In this document: piece by piece, positions 57,364 to 64,000 of the stretch | How the letters are laid out: each line of letters begins with the position of its first letter | How positions within the stretch are numbered: the first letter of the stretch is position 1 | Assembly (NCBI GenBank): GCA_025449115.1 | Contig: JAHLKC010000049.1 | Coordinates: forward strand, 182,090 to 246,089 | Source: Chytridium lagenaria | Taxonomy: Eukaryota > Chytridiomycota > Chytridiomycetes > Chytridiales > Chytridiaceae | Direction: 5' to 3' | Length of the DNA stretch: 64,000 nucleotides | Notes under the pieces: generated by a model | Seen by the model: the letters and a program-made list of their open reading frames with translations, nothing else | What the model was told of the DNA's origin: nothing | Database searches by the model: none | Position numbers and translations under genes: made by a program

Positions 57364-60300
57364 TTATTCCAATAAGAGGTTCTTTCCAGAGACAGTGGAA
57401 GGGTCCAAATCTTTTCTTGTCTCAAAGCATAACAGGAAATGCTGTATTAGCTCTTTCGAAAAGCCTCGTCCAGAAGCGAATTCCTCAAAGCTGGAGTTCA
57501 AAGCCATAATCAATTTAAGATATTGGAAGGATTTAAAGCAACGTATAAAAGGATAAATGTAGAAACAGAGAAAGATTAAATAATCACCTTTTTGTTTTTC
57601 GGTGGGCGCCTTTGTGATATTCTTGATACTCTGCCATCAAAGGTACAGAGCATTTAACTTGGGTCTGGTGGTAGAAGATCTGTACAGAAGCAACCGCTTT
57701 CTGTTCGGAGGCCGGCGGATGTTCGTAGAAAGGGACTCCAGCAGCACAGTTGAGCATGGAGTATTTCCCACTCTTGAAGATTATCTTCAAGAGTAGCTGG
57801 AGAAAGCAGAAATCCATGGTTCCTAGTTTGCCCCACCGTGCCGATTTATAACTGAGAATAGTTAAGTTACATACTTGCAGTAGCTGCTACAAAACTTACA
57901 ATTTCACCTCTACCACGGCAGGGGTGGTGCGCTTTTTAAAGGCCACTTCAGATCTAGCTGCTACTTCAAACACCTCGCGGTTGACGGCAAATCTGTGGGC
58001 GGGGGTCTTCGGGGAATCAAGGCCGCATAAAGTGTATAAAGCCTCATAAACTTTGAAGGTGTTTGCCTTCTTTATAGTCCTTAAACACTTCTGCGCGGCA
58101 TTCGTTGGGAACATTATCCAAATATTCCTTTAGGACCTTAGCAACATAGTTCCTATTACGTTGACTTTCTACAAGATAATTTAATAAAATGGTTGAGTGA
58201 TTCCTACCAATTACCTCTCATTCCCGGTAGAGGTTTTGCGTCAATAAGGTTCTGGTACTCCTTTTTAAGATATTGCAGGACTTTCTCGAGGGGACCGGCA
58301 ATTTCTCGGCAGAATTTACGCACACCTTTACGAAAACCATTGTGCTCGACGATATCTTCTTGATCTTTAATATAGTTTTGATCAAAAATAATCAATCCCT
58401 TCGAACTGAAATCAAAGTCAATTATGCCGTCCTAGTAAATGTTAATGATAGGTAGTGAAAACTCCTCACTGTCTTGAGAGTTTTTAAAGCCTCCATAACT
58501 TCGGATGATTTCACTCCCGGGAAGTTTTTAAGAATCTAATAAAGTCGTTAAAAAAGAATGAAAGAAAACGATGATACCCTAATAAAGGAAAGATGTGAAC
58601 CGTGTTCTAGATTGCATTTTGGCACATTAAAGTGCTTGGGAACTGCCAACACTCTATCTTTTAAAGGTCTTTTGGGATTATCGGAAAATAATCCCACTAG
58701 AGAAAAGTTAGCCAGAACCGGCATTGTGTGCAGCAAACATACCTCCATTTTTAAATTCTCGACTGAAGCGTTCAAATATATCCAACCCTTCATTATCTTA
58801 ACAAACGTAAGCCCACACCCTTTGAGCTTTTCATAGTCGTAGACCCCGCCTTTGAGTGCCGTGCCGTTCAAAGACGTTATCTGACTAGCCGCATAAACTG
58901 TGTCATCATTGTCCTTTACCGCCTTAAGGAATGACACATTCAAGGTGAGCTCGTCGCAGACATTGAAACTAGAGTTATCCTGGAAAAAGCTTTTTTAGTA
59001 CCAAAAACTCCATGAAAGCAATATAAGCAAGAAAAAGAAACCAAAAAGAAAGACGGGAAAGTCACAACTAGTAATCAAAAAGGCAGCGCCGACGTTTCAT
59101 ATGAATTTGAAAGCCCCCCATTCAGGCCTACTCACTTGAAGCTGTTTGATAAACATTCCGAAGCCAAGATCCCGGTATTTTTTACCCCCTGATTAAGTCA
59201 ATTTTAGACAAACTCAAAGATTACAAAAATATTACCCTCCTTCCCTAACCCTAACCCTTCTACCAATCTAAGCCTATCACCTGCAGAGCTCCCTTTAGTT
59301 GGTGGGCCCTTTCGAAAAGCGTAGTTCTCTACAGCTGATCGAGTAGAGAAAAGTCTGGGGTCAAACCCATTAACACATTTCTGTAGTAATATTGGTTTTG
59401 ATGAGACCAAAATATATGTGTGTTTGTGATTTCTAGCAAAGAGACAAGCTTGATAAATTAAGTCAGTTGGCAAGCATCCTAGAAAAACCATACCTTCTCA
59501 ATATGCATCGTTGAAAAAATCGTGCAATTCAGTATTAAAGTTTTATACTTTTTTTTGCAATCCATCTCCTTTAATGACCACGTCACATTCCTTTCCTACA
59601 AGGTGGGTAGAAAAGAATCTAGCTTTGTGCTAGAGAATAAAAAGATTTGTAAGTTATTCGTTGAAGTTAAACTTAGAACCTTACCACATGATTCACTTTT
59701 AAAAGGACAGGCTTCTCATCATCCTTCAAAGACTTCAAGATTCCGTGAACAACATCCCCCAATTGCTCCAAATAATTTGGTCTAGAAGGACTTGATTAAG
59801 ATATAGAAAAAACAAGGCTCCCAGTTTACCCATTTCAACGAATTCAAAATCTTTAACCTCTCCTTCCAACGAGTGCCACTTCCATTCACTTCTGATTGGT
59901 GTTGCTTCCATTAAACCGGTATTGTTTATCAACCTTTCCAATACATACTAGACAACAATATCAGAATCTTTGGTCAGATTCGGATTAAATTGCCCAACAG
60001 CTTTTTTGACCCTAGATAAAAAAAAAGTAAATAACCTTTCCAAAAAAACAGAATAACCCTAAGAATAATAAGAGTAATAAAGAATAACCCCAATAAAATA
60101 TTCAAAGGGACAGATTGATTGCATCATCTTACAGCTCGTCATTAGAAAGTGGTGGCCTTCCTTTTTGTGGCTTTATGGTATTCGCCGTTTCAAGCAACTT
60201 CTGGAGTTCTCCGACGTCAAGAGCATGTAAATTCTCCCATTACCGTTGTCCTCAAAGTCTAAGGGCTCAACATCAAGCCATTCTTCGTCTTTAGAGGCTG

Positions 60301-60862
60301 TCGTTCTGAATTTCGTATTGGTCATATCCTCATCATCCTCTTCGTCCAAGATTGAGCTAACCGCCAGAAAGTCGGTCATGACGTGGCTTTCAGGTATCTT
60401 CGACTTTAACGGGGTCATATCTCATTGACATCAAACAATGTTGATATATCTGAGACGGATTAGCTTACACATAATCACCCGTACCCAGTTTCTTTACCTG
60501 TAGCATCCCGGAAGGCGCAAGAACAGGCGAGGAGGGAGGTGGTGATATTGGGGCCGCATATCCACGTTCCTGTGGCTTCTCTGGTGATGAGGGCGATTGT
60601 GGAGTTGGTGTTGGACTTGGACTTAAGGGAATATTCCTGGAGCTGTGATGGCTCATAGGAAATAGCTCATCCACATGTGTGGGTGGTTGTGGAATGCTCT
60701 CATTTGAATTCGCATTACTCTCGACGTATTTTTCACAATGTCTTGATTCTTTGGATGCATGGCCTTCTCACCACAGTGCATGCAGGTAGAATCATGTTTG
60801 CATTCGCAATGCGTTTTTCTCTGATGGCGAGGATGTCCGCAACTTCTGCAGTAATGAACCAT
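57364..60862 (-). CDS. Unrecognised multi-exon gene, N-terminal zinc-binding Cys/His cluster
   Basis: The protein opens MVHYCRSCGHPRHQRKTHCE then CKHDSTCMHCGEKAMHPKNQ, a Cys/His cluster (CxxC, C-x-C, CxxC) likely to bind zinc. A Pro/Ser-rich linker follows (IPLSPSPTPTPQSPSSPEKP, then PISPPPSSPVLAP). Acidic and helical exons come next: AVSSILDEEDDEDMTN, LHALDVGELQKLLETANTIK then PQKGRPPLSNDEL, SEWKWHSLEGEVKDFEFVEM, YLEQLGDVVHGILKSLKDDE, HKARFFSTHLVGKECDVVIK, DDTVYAASQITSLNGTALKG and KIMKGWIYLNASVENLKMEV. Then GFRKGVRKFCREIAGPLEKV, VPFYEHPPASEQKAVASVQI, and the last exon ends LDPSTVSGKNLLLE (TAA 57364-57366). Introns GT-AG are visible. Total is about 800 residues. I recognise no family. Telomere-like CCCTAA units sit in it at 59243. 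It could be a host gene or an element-borne one. Confidence 0.5.
59243..59257. repeat. Short telomere-like run (CCCTAA)2CCC
   Basis: CCCTAACCCTAACCC, two and a half units of the common telomere repeat, inside the unrecognised minus-strand gene (probably intronic). Confidence 0.5.
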
Positions 60863-61005
60863 TGATTTTTTAGAAAATGCTGTGAGTTATTCAAAATAAA
60901 AAATTAAACAAGTATATTGTGTAGAATATGTGTTAACAAGGAAAAGATCGGGAGGATGATGCTGGGAGGTAAAAGAGGTGCTTTATTATACATGGCCGTT
61001 GCTTC
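60863..61005. other. Short intergenic gap
   Basis: Between the unrecognised gene's start and the glycosyltransferase's stop. Nothing recognised. Confidence 0.35.
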
Positions 61006-61914
61006 TTAAACAGCGTTCTTTGCGTAAAAAGCCATCACATATTTATAAAATACGCTTGTGGAATCAAAATCAGAGCCATTTCTCAACACTTCATTGAGCG
61101 CGTGCCGTTGGTCCCCTCAACTTGTAAACCAGCGGATGTTGAGTCAGTCTCTCCATCTCCAAATCTCCTTCCGAACTCAACACTTCCAAACTCATCTCAT
61201 TCATCAACAGATTCTTTGCATAAATCCAATCATCATAACAGACGCTGAGAAGAAGAAGGCACGTCTTCGGCTTTTTCACTGGCAGGCAGCTGATCTCACC
61301 CTCCTTTAACCGATGCGTTAGAACCCGTTGAGAGGCTACCGTGAGCTCAGGTAACTCGGGTCATTGATGTTTTGCACAATCCTTCGTACCCTTCGTCGCC
61401 ATAGAGTTTACGGAGGTAATCGAGGTATCGATCCGTGCAAGCGAAATTCGAGAAAACAGTGTTGTATTCTGCAAACCAAGACGTGATCCATCGACCATGT
61501 GGGACGGTGCTAAAAAGTACGTTCTCGTAGACCGGGATCGATTCGTCCAAAGTGAAATAATCAAGATGGTAGGCGAACGCTTCGGATGAGAGTTCTTGTT
61601 GACGATCAATAATAGGGTCCAGAGAGCCGGTAAGGATGGTGGATGCGTCGATCCAGAAACCGCCTTTTCCATAGAATGGCGAGACGCACCCAGTTGGCTC
61701 TTTGTTGGTGTGTTGTGGTGGAATCCCAGAAACGGCGGGGGAGGGGCATGGCAATGTAAAGGTCGATGGTGGAGGGACGGGTGGTGATATTGTAAGACGG
61801 GTTGAAGTGAGACCATCCGTTTGAAAAGGCCTGATCATCCATGGGAGTTTATCTGTGGTTGCACCGTCCCAAAACGTATCTGGACGCTTTGGGATCCTTG
61901 GTTATACGGGCATT
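61006..61914 (-). CDS. Glycosyltransferase, capsular-polysaccharide-synthesis / GT32-like
   Basis: Sugar-transferring enzyme of the Caps_synth/GT32 kind, usually Golgi-located in eukaryotes. Blocks on the minus strand: IPKRPDTFWDG (the usual IPKxxxxxWDG opening), SHFNPSYNITTRPSTIDLYI, ANWVRLAILW, then GKGGFWIDASTILTGSLDPI with the GGxWxDAS metal/nucleotide-sugar motif. After it comes SEAFAYHLDYFTLDESIPVY, then ENVLFSTVPHGRWITSWF, YNTVFSNFACTDRYLDYLRK, CLLLLSVCYDDWIYAKNLLM and ERLTQHPLVYKLRG, ending YVMAFYAKNAV at 61006. Frame changes occur near 61720 (just before KGGFW), 61350 and 61120. No clear signal anchor is visible, so the 5' end (about 61914) may be incomplete. Similar genes in fungi are patchy and bacterial-looking. 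Confidence 0.65.
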
Positions 61915-62245
61915 ATGGTTGGAGGGTTATGCCATTTATCTATAGAGTGACGGATTTTAACATAAACAATATCATCTTCATGAATTAAACTATCTTTCTC
62001 TATAAATGCTTTTATTGAGGTCACTAACATCTCGCCAACACCTTTTTTCATAGAGGTATAATGCCGCATAGGGGGTTTGAACCCCTACTGAAGCAATAAC
62101 TCAAACAGGATGGAGAAGGTGGTCATGCCGCAGACGACAGGAACTGAACAGTAGAGGGCTTAAACCTCTTTCTGCTCCATAAGAGTGATGAAGGAGTGGT
62201 CATGATGGGAAGGGGAGGAGTAGGATGAGAATGCTGGTCATAAAA
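61915..62245. other. Intergenic with tRNA-like hairpins
   Basis: Contains AGGGGGTTTGAACCCCT (62068-62084), AGAGGGCTTAAACCTCTTT (62153-62171) and a direct repeat of CATGCCGC or a variant. These fold as short hairpins resembling a tRNA T-arm, but no complete cloverleaf is found. Confidence 0.4.
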
Positions 62246-62609
62246 CAATTAATAGAAAGTTCACTAATTAAATTGGGACCAGTGGTCCCAAATCAATTAA
62301 TGAAAAAATTACTAATTAAATTGGGACCAGTGGTCCCAAATCAATTAATGAAAAAATCACTACTTAAATTGGGACCAGTGGTCCCAAATCAATTAATGAA
62401 AAAATCACTAATTAAATTGGGACCAGTGGTCCAAATCAATTAATGAAAAAATCACTAATTAAATTGGGACCACTGGTCCCAAATCAATTAATGAAAAAAT
62501 CACTAATTAAATTGGGACCACCGGTCCCAAATCAATTAATGAAAAAATCACTAACTAAATTGGGACCATCCGTCCCAAATCAATTAATAAATAAATCACC
62601 AATTAAATG
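62246..62609. repeat. 48-bp palindromic satellite, about seven copies
   Basis: GGGACC starts recur at 62275, 62323, 62371, 62419, 62466, 62514 and 62562, spacing 48 (one step of 47). Each unit has a dyad GGGACCAGTGGTCCC set in A/T-rich DNA with AATTAAT repeats. The period is a multiple of three and one frame (62225-62443) stays open, reading KLGPVVPNQLMKKSLI repeatedly. The arms vary in the last copies (GTGG, CTGG, CCGG, TCCG). Confidence 0.9.
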
Positions 62610-62776
62610 CGACACTTAGGGTTAGAATTCTGCAAGAAGATAGTAAGTTAAAATGAAAATGAAGAACTGTATTTTCTAGAACTATCAACGCCGTGTCGTC
62701 GGTTTGAGACCGATGTTGAACGAATTTTGAAAATCTTTAGAGAGGGAAAAACTCTTTTGCACAAAAATCACCCAAA

Positions 62777-64000
62777 GTGCCAAAAGAATCGAAAACTAAA
62801 CCATCATCAAAGATCCAACCATCATCCGACGGCTTGCCGACACCAGAGCTTGCCGAAAACAATCGCCTTAGAGCCCTCCAGTTCCAGCATCTTGAGAAAG
62901 AGAGCTGGAGCAATCTCGATAAGTCTAGGTTAGTCTGTCCTATTTGTCTACAAAAAGGTGTGAAGTGGACCACCAAAGGCCCAACTGGACAACACGCCAC
63001 TACTGGAGTTCGTCGATTTTCAATCCGCTGCGACGGCAAAAGCCCCGGATCACCCTGCGGACACGCTGGAAGATTAACGACTATACTACTTAAGCAGAGG
63101 ACTCTGATTACCTGGATATTGACAACAGATCAGCGCAGCTCATCAGAAACTGGAATCACTTACCCAATCTGAATTCGCAACACTGCGACAACCCCTACCA
63201 AAAGCTGTTAAGACCCCCAAAGCACCTCTTACCACCAGCCGATCCTCATCCCCTACCCTCCTTACCTCTTTAAACCATCCCCATCGCTTCCCATACCCAT
63301 CCTGCCCTATCGCCTCATCCATAGACCTCGAACCTTCCCAGCTCACTGATACAACCTCACCGACACATCAACACTTACCGGACCTCTTATCACTAACGAT
63401 CTGGACCCTCCCCTACTACTAACCCATCCCCCGTCGAAGGGACTTCTACTTTTTTGCAAACAGATTTGCTCAATTCTCATATAGGTCACGTGACCAAACA
63501 CCCACCGACAACACAAGTGCCAATCTGTCAACATCGACTATGAAAATCCCCCCCGGCACCCACCTGTCCACCATGATCCCATCCCTTCTCGCCCATCTTT
63601 AGAGGAGGAGATCTCTCGACTCCATGAGAAGATGGCCGAAATGATGCAGACCATGGCTGGACTTAGTGAGGATAACCGAAGACTCCTGGCACGTTTGGAA
63701 TCTAAAGATGGGAAATCAGTCGCCTTCTACTCCTTATCGCACCTCATCCAAAACGACGGCCACCTCTACCAACTTCTCTCTCTCCACCTCCTATGCAGCA
63801 AGTCCAGCAATACAGCAACCCCAGCAGACCATCATGGATGAAGAGGAAGGCGAGATTCAAGAACCCGCTTACTACCCATCTTACGCAAATGAAGGCCGAC
63901 ATCATTAAAGCTGTCTCCACCGAACTTACCAACGTCATGAAGGAAATGATCACTACTCGCATGCTGACCCAGCTGTCTTTCCCAAAACATCTCTGAAAAC
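62777..64000 (+). CDS. Zinc-ribbon protein, possible retrotransposon ORF1/gag-like, cut by window edge
   Basis: The start MPKESKTKPSSKIQPSSDGL is followed by LRALQFQHLEKESWSNLDKS and a zinc ribbon: RLVCPICLQKGVKWTTKG, then TTGVRRFSIRCDGKSPGSPC then GH (C-x2-C, later C and C-x-H). Beyond a frame change come Ser/Pro/Thr-rich sequence (APLTTSRSSSPTLLTSL), then a short coiled coil ISRLHEKMAEMMQTMAGLSE then DNRRLLARLESKDGKS (63610-63715), a Gln-rich region and MKADIIKAVSTELTNVMKEM near the edge. A zinc ribbon, disordered linker and coiled coil resemble ORF1 of non-LTR elements or gag-like proteins. No RT or endonuclease is within the window, so this is inference. It lies directly after the satellite. 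Confidence 0.42.

Noticed and set aside
62063..62090. tRNA gene suggested by GGGTTTGAACCC (T-arm-like) on the minus strand
   Set aside because: The T-stem and loop fit, but no matching 5' acceptor strand, D-arm or anticodon arm can be placed. The nearby GCCGC copy is a direct, not inverted, repeat.
62246..62609. CRISPR-like array
   Set aside because: Units are directly adjacent with no unique spacers, and the host is eukaryotic.

Overview
This is nuclear DNA from a zoosporic (flagellated) fungus, most likely a chytrid or a close relative. The genes have many short GT-AG introns. Fungal markers include HSE1, SEC14, SFT2, PNS1, MAD3 and an Hsf-type factor. They sit beside genes that non-flagellated Dikarya lack or rarely keep: the intraflagellar transport protein IFT20, an SSX2IP/Msd1-type centrosomal protein, a Frizzled-like receptor and a DHCR24-type sterol reductase. 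Placement below 'zoosporic fungus' is inference.

Layout. 1-10 kb: SERINC/TMS1 (cut by the left edge), eIF4E, 3-phosphoglycerate dehydrogenase, an SFT2-like Golgi protein, an EED/LRWD1-type WD40 protein, IFT20 and an SREK1-like SR splicing factor. 10-14 kb: a poorly conserved reading frame and a large unrecognised multipass membrane gene. 14-28.5 kb: dihydrolipoamide succinyltransferase and HSE1 (divergent), SSX2IP-like (its stop overlaps that of HSE1), eIF2B beta, proteasome beta-2, an MFSD6-like transporter and Delta24-sterol reductase. 29-30 kb: a dead Ty1/copia element. 31-50 kb: exosome RRP41, heat-shock factor, an acylated MGCGASK protein, a Frizzled-like receptor, a PNS1/SLC44 transporter, GLTP, a coiled-coil protein, DGAT2 and a Nudix hydrolase. 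50-57 kb: MAD3/BUBR1, SEC14 and a double GNAT protein. 57-64 kb is accessory in character: an AT-rich block, an unrecognised zinc-finger gene, a capsule-type glycosyltransferase, a 48-bp palindromic satellite and the start of a retroelement-like zinc-ribbon reading frame.

Genes are densely packed with short divergent promoters and no bacterial-style operons. Lipid handling recurs (SERINC, SFT2, DHCR24, PNS1, GLTP, DGAT2, SEC14), but nothing shows these genes form a cluster.

Caution: nearly every conserved gene is broken by one or more single-base indels, often in short homopolymers, while homology continues in the next frame. This looks like uncorrected long-read error rather than mass pseudogenisation. 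Gene spans below therefore run across frame changes, and several starts and ends are approximate.
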